From CAZTUH01 sp964620485 (GTDB taxonomy: Bacteria > Pseudomonadota > Gammaproteobacteria > Burkholderiales > Burkholderiaceae_B), in NCBI GenBank assembly GCA_964620485.1, contig CAZUGU010000005.1:1-56346 (forward strand): 56,346 nt of DNA. The letters are read 5' to 3'. Positions 42,774-51,504 of this stretch are shown piece after piece. The translations under genes were made by a program, and so were the position numbers. Positions within the stretch are counted from its first letter, which is position 1. Each line of letters begins with the position of its first letter. The notes under the pieces were generated by a model. It was not told the origin of the DNA. It saw only the letters and a program-made list of their open reading frames with translations, and searched no databases.

Positions 42774-44039
42774 GTGTCACAATTATCTATTGAAAATTTA
42801 ATGCTTAATATAGGCAAAAATGCTCGTTCTGCATCCAATTTTATGATGCGTACGAACAGTATGGAAAAAAATTGCGCTTTAAATTTTATTCTGGAAACTT
42901 TAATAAAACAACGTTCTCAGATTAAAAATGCCAATGAAAAAGATTTAGACTTAGCTTTTAAAAATGGATTAAGTCAAGCATTATTAGATCGATTAACATT
43001 ATCAGATAAAACTTTAGATTTAATGGCTGAAAGTTTAAATCAAATCATTAATATGCCAGATCCTATTGGTCATATTAGTGAAACATCCATACGTCCTAAT
43101 GGAATTAAAATCGCAAAAATGTGCATCCCATTGGGAGTTATAGGTATTATTTATGAATCCCGACCAAATGTCACTATAGATGCTGCTGCTCTATCCTTAA
43201 AATCAGGAAATGCCGTGATTCTCCGTGGTGGTAGTGAAGCATTGCAATCTAATATTGCATTAGGGTCTATTATAACAGCTGGCTTACTCAAAGCAAACTT
43301 GCCAGATAAAGCTGTTCAATTAATAAGTATTCCCGATCGCAATATCGTTTCAAATCTTATTACTATGACTGAATATATCGATGTTATTATACCTCGTGGT
43401 GGAAAAAATCTAATTGCAAAATTGGAACAAGAAGCTCGTGTTCCTTTAATTAAGCATTTACATGGTAATTGTCATGTTTATATTGATTCTTTTGCTAATC
43501 AGCAAAAAGCTTATGATGTTGCTATCAATGCAAAGACTTATCGTTATGGTATTTGTGGATCAATGGAAACATTATTAATTCATACTGAAATAGCTAAATA
43601 CATATTACCAAGATTAAAAAAGGGTTTTGCATCATATGGAGTAGAGCTACGCGGTTGTGAGCAATCAAGAAAATTAGTTTCTAATATTTCTATTGCGAAA
43701 GATTTAGATTGGGAAACTGAATATCTTGGCCCGATTCTAGCAGTAAGAATTGTGGATTCTTTAGATCAAGCAATTGATCATATTAATAAATGGAGTTCAG
43801 GACATACAGAATCAATCGTTACACAAGATTTAGATTCTGCTCAAAAATTTCAACGTGACGTTGATTCTAGTTCTGTTTATGTCAATTTACCCACTTGTTT
43901 TGCTGATGGATATGAATATGGCCTAGGTTCCGAGATTGGTATTTCGACAAATCGTCTTCATGTTCGAGGACCTGTAGGTCTAAAAGGTCTAACAACTTCA
44001 AAATGGATACTAACCGGATCTGGTCAGATCCGTACTTAA
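42774..44039 (+). CDS. proA: Gamma-glutamyl phosphate reductase
   Basis: Reduces gamma-glutamyl phosphate (made by ProB) to glutamate semialdehyde in proline synthesis. The 421-residue aldehyde-dehydrogenase-fold protein starts at GTG 42774 with GGAG about seven bases upstream. Key blocks are PLGVIGIIYESRPNVTIDAAAL, KSGNAVILRGGSEA, VIIPRGGKNLI, the catalytic cysteine in YRYGICGSMETLL (about residue 261), and the C-terminal NRLHVRGPVGLKGLTTSKW. Complete. Its partner proB lies 3.4 kb further on. The last codons include an 8-bp-stem inverted repeat (44015-44032). Confidence 0.97.
   Translation: MSQLSIENLMLNIGKNARSASNFMMRTNSMEKNCALNFILETLIKQRSQIKNANEKDLDLAFKNGLSQALLDRLTLSDKTLDLMAESLNQIINMPDPIGHISETSIRPNGIKIAKMCIPLGVIGIIYESRPNVTIDAAALSLKSGNAVILRGGSEALQSNIALGSIITAGLLKANLPDKAVQLISIPDRNIVSNLITMTEYIDVIIPRGGKNLIAKLEQEARVPLIKHLHGNCHVYIDSFANQQKAYDVAINAKTYRYGICGSMETLLIHTEIAKYILPRLKKGFASYGVELRGCEQSRKLVSNISIAKDLDWETEYLGPILAVRIVDSLDQAIDHINKWSSGHTESIVTQDLDSAQKFQRDVDSSSVYVNLPTCFADGYEYGLGSEIGISTNRLHVRGPVGLKGLTTSKWILTGSGQIRT
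44015..44032. repeat. 8-bp-stem hairpin at the 3' end of proA
   Basis: CGGATCTG, GT, CAGATCCG within the final eight codons of proA. GC-rich for the region; it could help end the transcript although no T run follows directly. Confidence 0.6.
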
Positions 44040-44177
44040 ATTTTTGGATTTATATTCAAAAAATAATCTTTAAATTTATATAGGTTGTTTATCATATTTT
44101 TACCAAAATATTAGAAAATTTTTCTAAATCTCATGTGTATACTTAACTACGATATATAATAAAACATTAAAAATAAA

Positions 44178-44251
44178 TCGGGATGAGAGGATTTGAACCT
44201 CCGGCTTCTGTGTCCCGAACACAGTTCTCTACCAAGCTGAGATACATCCCG
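44178..44251 (-). tRNA. tRNA-Pro (anticodon CGG)
   Basis: On the minus strand the acceptor CGGGATG pairs with CATCCCG; D arm TCTC ... GAGA; anticodon stem CTGTG/CACAG around TTCGGGA (anticodon CGG); T arm GGAGG TTCAAAT CCTCT with one G-T pair. Discriminator A, CCA not encoded. It lies downstream of ispB in the same orientation, an arrangement common in betaproteobacteria, and may be co-transcribed with it. Confidence 0.95.
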
Positions 44252-44303
44252 TAAGCTATCTATAAAATATATATCCATAAAATATATAAATTAAATTCTA
44301 TTT

Positions 44304-45281
44304 CTAAAATTTCCTATTAATTGCAAATGTACATAATCCAATTAAAGAATCTTTATAAATAGAATTAGGATAAGAATCTATAGCCTTTTTTGCTGATTTG
44401 ATTTCAGTTTGCGCCAATTCAATAACATATTCCACAGAATTTGTATCGCAAATAGCCTTTTCTATAGCTAGAAAATCAACATTACCAGTCTTGATTGCAT
44501 GATATATTAATTTTTGTTGTTCAAATGAACCTATTTCCATAACTCTAATTAATGGTAAGGTAATTTTACCATTTCGAATATCGTCACCAATATTTTTTCC
44601 TAATTTATTAATATCACCATTATAATCTAAAACATCATCAATTAATTGAAATGCTGTACCAATATGACGTCCATAATCTGCAGCAGCTTGTTCCTGTTCA
44701 GGACTAGCATTTGCTAAAATAGCTCCAATTTGAGCTGTTGCTTCAAATAGTTTAGCAGTTTTGTAACGTATTATTTTTAAATAACGTTCTTGAGATATTT
44801 CAGGATTATTTATATTTAATAATTGTAATACTTCACCTTCAGCAATAACTGTAGTGGCTTTAGATAAAATACTCATAATTCGCATAGAATTTGTTTTAAC
44901 CATCATTTCAAAAGCAAGAGAATATAGATAATCTCCGACTAAAACACTAGCAGAATTTCCAAATATTGAATTTACAGTGCCTTGACCGCGGCGCAATTCT
45001 GACTTGTCAACCACATCATCATGTAATAAAGTAGCAGTGTGAATAAATTCAACCACTGCAGCTAGGAGATGATAGATATTACATTGTGTAGAATGATTAC
45101 AATTTAAAGAACGTATAATTATCAGCATCATTGCTGGTCTTATTCTTTTACCACCCATATTAATAATATATTCACCAATTGTACGTATCAAAATTACTTC
45201 TGAATTTAAATGAGTTCGTATAATTTCATCAACAGCTTTCATGTCACTAGAGATAGGTATAAAAAGTTTAGCAAGATTCAA
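44304..45281 (-). CDS. ispB: Octaprenyl diphosphate synthase (polyprenyl synthetase)
   Basis: Builds the C40 side chain for ubiquinone/menaquinone from farnesyl diphosphate and IPP. The 325-residue all-helical protein has the first aspartate-rich motif DDVVD (88-92) and the second in FQLIDDVLDYNG, plus the KRIRPAMML and GGKR substrate-binding segment. It is transcribed away from rplU, a conserved divergent pair, with about 240 bases between the starts. Retention suggests a respiratory chain. Chain-length specificity cannot be proven from sequence. Confidence 0.95.
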   Translation of the reverse strand: MNLAKLFIPISSDMKAVDEIIRTHLNSEVILIRTIGEYIINMGGKRIRPAMMLIIIRSLNCNHSTQCNIYHLLAAVVEFIHTATLLHDDVVDKSELRRGQGTVNSIFGNSASVLVGDYLYSLAFEMMVKTNSMRIMSILSKATTVIAEGEVLQLLNINNPEISQERYLKIIRYKTAKLFEATAQIGAILANASPEQEQAAADYGRHIGTAFQLIDDVLDYNGDINKLGKNIGDDIRNGKITLPLIRVMEIGSFEQQKLIYHAIKTGNVDFLAIEKAICDTNSVEYVIELAQTEIKSAKKAIDSYPNSIYKDSLIGLCTFAINRKF

Positions 45282-45431
45282 AGCATATCCAAATTTAAAA
45301 AAAGTTATAGATTTTATTAATAAATTTATTATATTGTTAGCTATTAAATAAAATTCTAGCCTAATTGAACATTAGTGGAAAGCTAAATGAACATAAAATC
45401 AATTCAAATTATTCATATCCAAAAATATTTT

Positions 45432-45460
45432 TTGACTTTTCTTTTGTGTTAAAATATCAA
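45432..45460 (+). promoter_or_regulatory. Candidate sigma-70 promoter of rplU-rpmA-obgE
   Basis: TTGACT (45432-45437) and TATCAA (45455-45460) are separated by 17 bases and lie 60-90 bases before rplU. The -35 is near consensus, the -10 weaker. Based only on pattern and position. Confidence 0.45.
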
Positions 45461-45519
45461 AATCTAGAATTTTTATTAGGTTAATTTTATATTTTTACGA
45501 TCATTTGAGGAATTTTCCG

Positions 45520-45831
45520 ATGTATGCGATTATTAAATCCGGTGGCAAGCAGTATCGTATTTCTGCCGGAGAGACCTTTCAAGTGGAATATCTTCCTTAT
45601 AAAATTGGTCAAGAAGTTATTTTTGAGTGTTTATTACTGATAGATAAAGATGGCCAAACTAAAATTGGAAGTCCTACCCTTACCGATGTTGTTATTAAAG
45701 CAATAATAATTTCACATGGAAAAAACGATAAAATCAAAGGTTTCAAGATGCGTCGCCGTAAGCATTACCAAAAACATTATGGTCATCGACAAAACTATAC
45801 AAAAGTTCGTATTGAAAGCATAAATATTTAA
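45520..45831 (+). CDS. rplU: 50S ribosomal protein L21
   Basis: 50S subunit protein that contacts 23S rRNA and L20. I use the ATG at 45520 (103 residues, starting MYAIIKSGGKQYRISAG), preceded by GAGGAA; an upstream TTG at 45505 overlaps the ribosome site and is rejected. The C-terminal KGFKMRRRKHYQKHYGHRQ is the basic rRNA-binding tail. First of the rplU-rpmA-obgE group. Confidence 0.97.
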   Translation: MYAIIKSGGKQYRISAGETFQVEYLPYKIGQEVIFECLLLIDKDGQTKIGSPTLTDVVIKAIIISHGKNDKIKGFKMRRRKHYQKHYGHRQNYTKVRIESINI

Positions 45832-45870
45832 TAAAACTAATACAATTGAAAATATAGTAGGAATTTAATA

Positions 45871-46134
45871 ATGGCACAAAAAAAAGGTGGTGGGTCTACT
45901 CGGAATGGTCGAGATTCCAGAGGAAGACGTCTGGGTGTTAAAACGTTTGGTGGTCAGAATGTTACTGCAGGTTCTATAATTGTTCGACAAAGAGGGACTC
46001 GATTTCACGCTGGTTTAAATGTTGGAATGGGAAAAGATCATACTTTGTTTGCATTAACAAATGGACAGATACAATTTAACATTAGAGGCGTCTTGCGTAA
46101 AAATACTATCTCAGTTATTAGAAAACAATCCTAG
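45871..46134 (+). CDS. rpmA: 50S ribosomal protein L27
   Basis: 50S protein whose N-terminal tail reaches the peptidyl-transferase centre. The 87-residue sequence starts AQKKGGGSTRNGRDSRGRRLGVK, with the intact non-processed N-terminus typical of Gram-negatives, then GGQNVTAGSIIVRQRGTRFHAG. Follows rplU by 39 bases and precedes obgE. Normal. Confidence 0.98.
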   Translation: MAQKKGGGSTRNGRDSRGRRLGVKTFGGQNVTAGSIIVRQRGTRFHAGLNVGMGKDHTLFALTNGQIQFNIRGVLRKNTISVIRKQS

Positions 46135-46270
46135 TCTTTTGAGTCTTTCATCCAAGTAAGAAGTTTGATGAACATTACATAAGAATTTATTTCTATATAT
46201 TTTAGTTTATTTTTTTAAATTGATTACTTTATTTTCTTATGAATTTTCTCATCAAGAGTAAGAAATTATT

Positions 46271-47338
46271 ATGAAATTTTTAGATGAAGTCATTATTGAG
46301 GCAGTTGCTGGGAAAGGTGGTAACGGAATAGTTAGTTTCCGCCGTGAAAAATATATTCCAAAGGGTGGTCCTAATGGTGGAAATGGTGGTTGTGGTGGTA
46401 GCATCTATATGGTGGCAGATCATAATATAAATACCCTAATAGATTTTCGTCATAATCGATTTTATCGGGCTAAAAATGGTAAGAACGGTCTTGGTTCAAA
46501 TAAAACTGGAGCTTCAGCACCTGATATTGTATTGCCTGTACCAGTAGGTACCATTGTATATGATGATAATACAAAGAAAATATTGGCTGATTTAAAAATT
46601 AACGGACAGAAAACTATCTTAGTTTCAGGCGGAAATGGTGGTTATGGAAATATACATTTTAAATCTAGTATAAATCGTATACCTTACCATTCAACATCAG
46701 GATGTAATGGTGAAAAACGTCATTTAAAACTTGAACTAAGAGTTTTAGCTGATGTTGGTTTATTAGGATTACCAAATGCAGGAAAATCTTCGCTTGTTAG
46801 TTGTTTATCCAATGCTCGTCCAAGAATTGCGAATTATCCATTCACTACATTATATCCTACTCTTGGCACAGTACGTTTATCTAAAGGTAATAGTTTTGTA
46901 ATCGCAGATCTTCCTGGCTTAATTAAGGGATCTGCAAATGGAAATGGATTAGGACACCTTTTTCTACGTCATTTGTCACGCACTTGTATACTTTTACACT
47001 TAGTTGACATTTCTAGATATAATGAACAAATAGACTCTATTGATCAAGCGGTAATTGATATTCGAACCATCATCGAAGAATTAAATCAGTATGATAAAAA
47101 ATTAGCACTTAAACCTCGTTGGCTTGTTCTCAGTAAATTAGATATGATTTCCAATATTCAAGATAAATTAGTCAGCATCCGAAAAAAACTTCAATGGGAT
47201 GGACCAGTTTTTCCAATTTCTAGTTTAGAAGGTAGTGGTATAAAAAGTTTGTTATCTGCTTTACAAGCTTACATAAATAGTACTACGTATATACAGGATA
47301 GAAATAAAGAAAATTCGTATAATTTCATACACGATTAA
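46271..47338 (+). CDS. obgE: GTPase Obg (CgtA)
   Basis: Ribosome-associated GTPase needed for 50S assembly and stress responses. The 355-residue protein has the glycine-rich Obg fold (1-158; KFLDEVIIEAVAGKGGNG ... KGGPNGGNGGCGG) and a G domain with G1 LPNAGKSS (about 166-173), switch I NYPFTTLYPTLG, G3 DLPGL, the G4 region read as LSKLDM, and G5 ISSLEG. The C-terminal extra domain of longer Obg proteins is essentially absent. Third gene after rplU and rpmA, the conserved order. Confidence 0.97.
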   Translation: MKFLDEVIIEAVAGKGGNGIVSFRREKYIPKGGPNGGNGGCGGSIYMVADHNINTLIDFRHNRFYRAKNGKNGLGSNKTGASAPDIVLPVPVGTIVYDDNTKKILADLKINGQKTILVSGGNGGYGNIHFKSSINRIPYHSTSGCNGEKRHLKLELRVLADVGLLGLPNAGKSSLVSCLSNARPRIANYPFTTLYPTLGTVRLSKGNSFVIADLPGLIKGSANGNGLGHLFLRHLSRTCILLHLVDISRYNEQIDSIDQAVIDIRTIIEELNQYDKKLALKPRWLVLSKLDMISNIQDKLVSIRKKLQWDGPVFPISSLEGSGIKSLLSALQAYINSTTYIQDRNKENSYNFIHD

Positions 47339-47459
47339 TATCTTATTTCAATATTTTTAACTATGATTCTTATCAATAATATTTAATAGAATGTGATTAT
47401 ATATGTAAGATTCCCTCTTAATATTCGTAATGATTCTAACCTCATATTAAGTTAGTTCT

Positions 47460-48287
47460 ATGGATTCTTCAAACACTAATGTTTCTGTTATTTTATCAGC
47501 TAGTCGGTTAGTTATTAAAATAGGCTCATCCCTGATAACTGATGAGGGTAAAGGTCTTGATAAAACTGCTATTGCAAATTGGGTTGAACAAATAGCGATA
47601 TTGCATCAGATAGGTAAACAAATTATATTAGTATCAAGTGGTGCAGTTGCAGAAGGCATGGCTCGCCTTAAATGGACATTACGTCCATCTAATATACATG
47701 AGCTACAAGCAGCAGCTGCCATTGGACAAATAAGATTATGTCAAGCCTATGAAGTTGCTTTTTCTAACCATAATTTGCATACTGCCCAAATTTTACTTAC
47801 ACATGAAGATTTGATTGATCATAATCGATATTTAAACACACGCAGCGCTCTAATTTCTTTATTACAATTAGGGGTTATACCTATTATTAATGAAAATGAT
47901 AGTATTGTAACAAAGGAAATTCGTTTAGGGGATAATGATACTCTTGGAGCACTGATAACTAATTTAATTAAGGCTGAAGCACTAATTATCTTAACTGATC
48001 AAAATGGTTTATATGATTCAGATCCACGTAAGAATCCTGCAGCAAAACTTATTAAACATGCTTATGCAAGAGATCCAGAATTAGAGATTATTGCCGGTGG
48101 CGCTGGAACAGATATAGGTACAGGTGGTATGCTTACCAAGATTTCAGCAGCTAAGAGGGCTACTCTTAGTGGCGCTGTAACTATTATTGCTTCTGGACGT
48201 GAAAATCATGTTCTAACGCGTTTATCGCGTGGCGAATGTATAGGAACTGAACTTAGTATAAATTTTAAAAAATATTCAGAAAAATAA
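47460..48287 (+). CDS. proB: Glutamate 5-kinase lacking the PUA domain
   Basis: Phosphorylates glutamate, the first and feedback-regulated step of proline synthesis. At 275 residues it consists only of the amino-acid-kinase domain: VIKIGSSLITDEGKG, VSSGAVAEGM, INENDSIVTKE, LGDNDTLGALITNLIKA, LTDQNGLYDSDPRKNP and GTGGMLTKISAAKRATLSGA are all there. Typical betaproteobacterial ProB has about 370 residues with a C-terminal PUA domain; here it stops where the PUA domain would begin, and the following bases do not encode one. Kinase activity should remain, as in single-domain kinases, but oligomerisation or regulation may differ. ProA is encoded at 42.8 kb. Follows obgE by 121 bases. Confidence 0.94.
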   Translation: MDSSNTNVSVILSASRLVIKIGSSLITDEGKGLDKTAIANWVEQIAILHQIGKQIILVSSGAVAEGMARLKWTLRPSNIHELQAAAAIGQIRLCQAYEVAFSNHNLHTAQILLTHEDLIDHNRYLNTRSALISLLQLGVIPIINENDSIVTKEIRLGDNDTLGALITNLIKAEALIILTDQNGLYDSDPRKNPAAKLIKHAYARDPELEIIAGGAGTDIGTGGMLTKISAAKRATLSGAVTIIASGRENHVLTRLSRGECIGTELSINFKKYSEK

Positions 48288-48316
48288 CTTATATTTTTAA
48301 TGAAAAATATAGTTTT
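48286..48316 (+). terminator. Putative terminator after proB
   Basis: TATATTTTT and AAAAATATA, extended by AAC/GTT with a bulge, surround a four-base loop and are followed by TTTTT. It overlaps the proB stop region, a good place for a factor-independent terminator, though the stem is nearly all A-T. Confidence 0.45.
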
Positions 48317-48779
48317 TATTTGAAATAAAATTCCAAAATTAGTTATTTTGCTATATTAATAATTAATAACAATTCTATTAAGGATAAATATAGTAAAGGA
48401 TTTTTATATATTTAAATCACATAATATATTTAGACTTAGAATGAAAATTCATACAAATACTACCATCTACCATTCAGGATTACGTTCAATTTTGATCGTA
48501 CGCCATTTCATATTAAATATATTAAAATATAAGAAACGATTCAATAAATTTTTCCATATTGGATGAAATTTTCAATGTTTCAGCTTCTTGTATATTATCA
48601 AGAATACAAATCAATTATACAAAGATTTTCAATCTTGCATAACTTTGCTTGTTTTTTATATCTTCCAAGAAATATACAGTTATAGCATCGCGATTGATTA
48701 TTCAATAAATTATATAAATAAATTTGTCCATCAAAATTTATAGAAAATTCTAAAATTAGTAGTTTTAAATATAGTAGTT

Positions 48780-49230
48780 TAAAATATTGTACATAAACGA
48801 TTAATAATGTAACAAATTGAAAAAATTCCCAGTACAGTCTTCTAATACAAAATCTGATGCTTTTAATTCAGCAGACAAATCAAATCTATTAAAACGTTTT
48901 TCAATAGATTTGATAGAAATTCTCCGATTAAAAGCTTTTATATGTTTTTTCTGAATTAGCTTTAAATATCTCAATATCAGCTGTCACATGTAGTATTTGA
49001 CGTTTAAAATTACTCACTCAGTTTGATAATATCATTTTTAACTAATGATATTGAGCCAATACCGGATCTAATCATATATAGAAACTGATGAATCTAAACT
49101 GCCTGTTTTTATCATTAAAACTCGTAATGCAAGAAAATTTCCTTGATCTTTAATTTCCTTGATCTTTAATACCTAATATGAATATATCGAGCATAATGTA
49201 AAAATTATTGATCATGCGTTTAATTTAATT
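48780..49230 (-). pseudogene. Possible decayed S41 protease (ctpA) remnant
   Basis: In betaproteobacteria gpmA is often followed by ctpA, a carboxy-terminal processing protease of about 480 residues, which would fill this gap. Minus-strand fragments with protein-like composition remain: IKDQGNFLALRVLM and SGIGSISLVKNDIIKLSE (compare the PDZ stretch GIKSGDLIVKIDE), VTADIEIFKANSEKTYKS, and FVLEDCTGNFFNLL (compare LVLDLRNDPGGLLN). The order fits CtpA but the matches are loose, stops and frame changes intervene, and no catalytic Ser/Lys block is readable. Treat the identity as a guess; that something coding has decayed here is more likely than its name. Confidence 0.3.
49139..49170. repeat. 16-bp tandem duplication
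   Basis: TTCCTTGATCTTTAAT occurs twice head to tail without mismatch, inside the decayed region. Probably replication slippage in unconstrained DNA. Confidence 0.8.
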
Positions 49231-49829
49231 AAAATTACACATATATTCAATTCATATAGAATTTGGAATTTTATATGAATAATTTCGTTATTACATTAAT
49301 ATTCATTATTTATATTTTCTTAAATATAAATTTAATTCCATAATCTTTAATTGAAATATGAACTTTGATAATGACAATTATATAAGATTTTATATGTTTT
49401 TATTTCATAGGAAAAATAATTATAATTTTTTTGGATTTGAGTTAATAGACATTATCTATAGAAATCAATTAAAGTTTCTAATAAATCTAATTATTAGATC
49501 TAGTTTAACTAAATTATCCTGTTTAAATTTTATTAAAAATGAATTTCATTCAACATATTTTGTAACATCAAAAACAGTTAAATTGTCTAAAAACATTAGC
49601 AACATTTCAATATTTTATTAAATTATAGGATAAAGCTATTTTTTGATAAAGAATCAAAACTCTAATCAAGATCAATTCATTATCATAAGATTTTTTTTAT
49701 TCGTTATAGTTCTATATAATCATTTTATGAATGTAGTATTAACCTAATAAATAAGAATTAATTATATAAGAAAAATTTTTACTAGCTCGATTATTTATTT
49801 AGTATTTATAGAATATATATTCTCAAATC

Positions 49830-50534
49830 TTATTTTTTATTCATACTATTCAAGTAGTATCTTGAAATAGGATGTAACCGTTCATCTAATTCATAGATCA
49901 ATGGTTGACCTGTTGGAATATTTAAGTTGATAATATCACTATCAGAGATTTTTTCTAAAAATTTTATCAATGCTCTCAAACTGTTACCGTGTGCAACAAT
50001 TAGAACCTTGCGACTTTTTTGTATTGCCGGGCCAATAGAGCTATTCCAAAATGGCAAAACTCTTTTTACAGTATCTTTTAAGGATTCAGCTGCAGGTAGT
50101 TCATTAGATGAAATTTTACTATAACGTGAATCAAAACGCGGATGACGTTTATCATCTATTTTCAATGGTTCAGGTGAAATCATATAAGAACGTCGCCAAT
50201 TTAGAACTTTATCACTACCATATTGATCACTAATATCTAATTTGTTCAATCCTTGTAAATTACCATAATGTCGCTCATTTAAACGCCAGGTCATGTTAAT
50301 TGGTGTATACATGATATCCATAATGTCCAAAATAATCCATAAGGTTCGAATTGATCGTTTTAATAAGGAAGAATATGCTAAATCAAATGTAAATCCCATT
50401 TTTTTAAGTAAATTCCCTGCAATTCTAGCCTGTTCATAACCATTCTTGGTTAAATCAATATCGGTCCAACCAGTAAAACGGTTTTCTAAATTCCATTGGC
50501 TTTCACCATGACGCATCAAGACTAATTTATACAT
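49830..50534 (-). CDS. gpmA: 2,3-bisphosphoglycerate-dependent phosphoglycerate mutase
   Basis: Interconverts 3- and 2-phosphoglycerate in glycolysis/gluconeogenesis. The 234-residue protein has the phosphohistidine motif LMRHGESQWNLENRFTGW (His9), the LNERHYGNLQGLNK block and the second histidine in VAHGNSLRAL. The TRAIRTL-like segment reads LLKRSIRTLWIILD. Slightly shorter at the C-terminus than E. coli GpmA but complete for catalysis. Divergent from the rhodanese-grxC-secB-gpsA run, as in relatives. Confidence 0.97.
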   Translation of the reverse strand: MYKLVLMRHGESQWNLENRFTGWTDIDLTKNGYEQARIAGNLLKKMGFTFDLAYSSLLKRSIRTLWIILDIMDIMYTPINMTWRLNERHYGNLQGLNKLDISDQYGSDKVLNWRRSYMISPEPLKIDDKRHPRFDSRYSKISSNELPAAESLKDTVKRVLPFWNSSIGPAIQKSRKVLIVAHGNSLRALIKFLEKISDSDIINLNIPTGQPLIYELDERLHPISRYYLNSMNKK

Positions 50535-50696
50535 ATTAATACAAATCCATTATTCAATTTAAAATCAAAGCTCTTTTGTTTTATAATAGGAAATTATCTT
50601 TTAACTTAATATTCTGAAAATATAATGTTTTCATTTACCAATCATCAGTAGTTTTAGCTAACTAAAAAAATTTTATAACACTTTTTTAGGATAATC

Positions 50697-51113
50697 GTGG
50701 AATTTTTATTATTTTTATTAAATAAACAAAACATTTTTATAATTTTAACGACTATTATTTCTGGTCTAATACTTTTAATAACTTCCGATCGGAAAAATAA
50801 TAAATACATAGGAGTACTGCAAGCTATAAATATAGCAAATGAACAACAAGCAATTTGGATTGATATTAGACTTTTTAATCAATTTCGAACTGGACATATT
50901 GCACAAGCTCACAATATTCCAATTGCGGAATTATCTGAAAAATCATTAAATATCCCTAAAAATAAACCATTAATATTAATTAGCAATAAAAAACAACATA
51001 TTAATCAAGCTATTTCTATTTTAGAAACTAATGGATTCTCTAAAATTTTTGTATTAAATGGTGGAATGAAAGCATGGAACGATATTTATCTTCCTATTAT
51101 TCATAATATTTAG
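50697..51113 (+). CDS. Membrane-anchored rhodanese-like protein without the active-site cysteine
   Basis: The 138-residue protein has one N-terminal transmembrane segment (about residues 11-29) and a single rhodanese domain (about 38-138; WIDIRLFNQFRTGHIAQAHNIP, then VLNGGMKAWND). The GTG start has AGGA seven bases upstream. In related YibN-like proteins the loop after the PLILI strand holds the sulfur-carrying cysteine (VVCxxGxRS); here it reads ISNKKQHIN, and the whole protein has no cysteine. Sulfurtransferase activity is therefore unlikely. The gene precedes grxC by 67 bases in a conserved order. Its role is unknown; it may be structural or on the way to loss. Confidence 0.88.
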   Translation: MEFLLFLLNKQNIFIILTTIISGLILLITSDRKNNKYIGVLQAINIANEQQAIWIDIRLFNQFRTGHIAQAHNIPIAELSEKSLNIPKNKPLILISNKKQHINQAISILETNGFSKIFVLNGGMKAWNDIYLPIIHNI

Positions 51114-51180
51114 ATATTTATCGCATACCAATATATACTTAATTCTGATCGAGACTAATTATAGAAAGAATGGGAAATTT

Positions 51181-51438
51181 ATGAAATCTATCGCTACGAT
51201 GTATTGTAAAAAAACTTGTCCATATTGTGTATACGCTGAAAATTTATTGACTCAATATGGCATAAAAATTAAAAAAATATATTTAGATTATAATTTGGAA
51301 CAAAGGACTCTAATGATAGAACGCACAGGTAGAAAAACTGTTCCTCAAATTTTTATTGGTGATACCTATATAGGTGGTTACGATGATTTAGAAAAAATGA
51401 ATCTTACAGGACAACTTTTAGATCTTTTAAAAAAATAA
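51181..51438 (+). CDS. grxC: Glutaredoxin 3
   Basis: Small glutathione-dependent thiol-disulfide oxidoreductase. The 85-residue protein shows the dithiol active site CPYC (13-16), the TVPQIFIG cis-proline motif (as KTVPQIFIGD) and GGYDDLEKM for glutathione binding. Full length. Sits between the rhodanese-like gene and secB, as in Burkholderiales. Confidence 0.96.
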   Translation: MKSIATMYCKKTCPYCVYAENLLTQYGIKIKKIYLDYNLEQRTLMIERTGRKTVPQIFIGDTYIGGYDDLEKMNLTGQLLDLLKK

Positions 51439-51504
51439 GATTTAGAATTTATTTTTCTCTGCATCTTTATGCTATCTTTTATTTATTATTTATTTAATAT
51501 TTTT

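Larger units (their letters stand above)
48317..49829. other. 1.5-kb region without an intact gene (proB to gpmA)
   Basis: No convincing intact gene on either strand. A plus-strand frame of 87 codons at 49358-49621 is Phe/Ile/Asn-rich, matches nothing I know, and is probably chance. Parts of the minus strand read like a decayed protein (see the pseudogene entry). The region lies downstream of gpmA on gpmA's strand. Confidence 0.5.

Noticed and set aside
45901..46420. Glycine-rich repeats in rpmA/obgE as a repeat element
   Set aside because: They encode the normal L27 N-terminus and the glycine-rich Obg fold.
49358..49621. 87-codon plus-strand frame as a small protein gene
   Set aside because: Composition is dominated by Phe, Ile, Asn and Lys as expected from random AT-rich DNA; no ribosome site, no family resemblance, and it lies in a decayed region.
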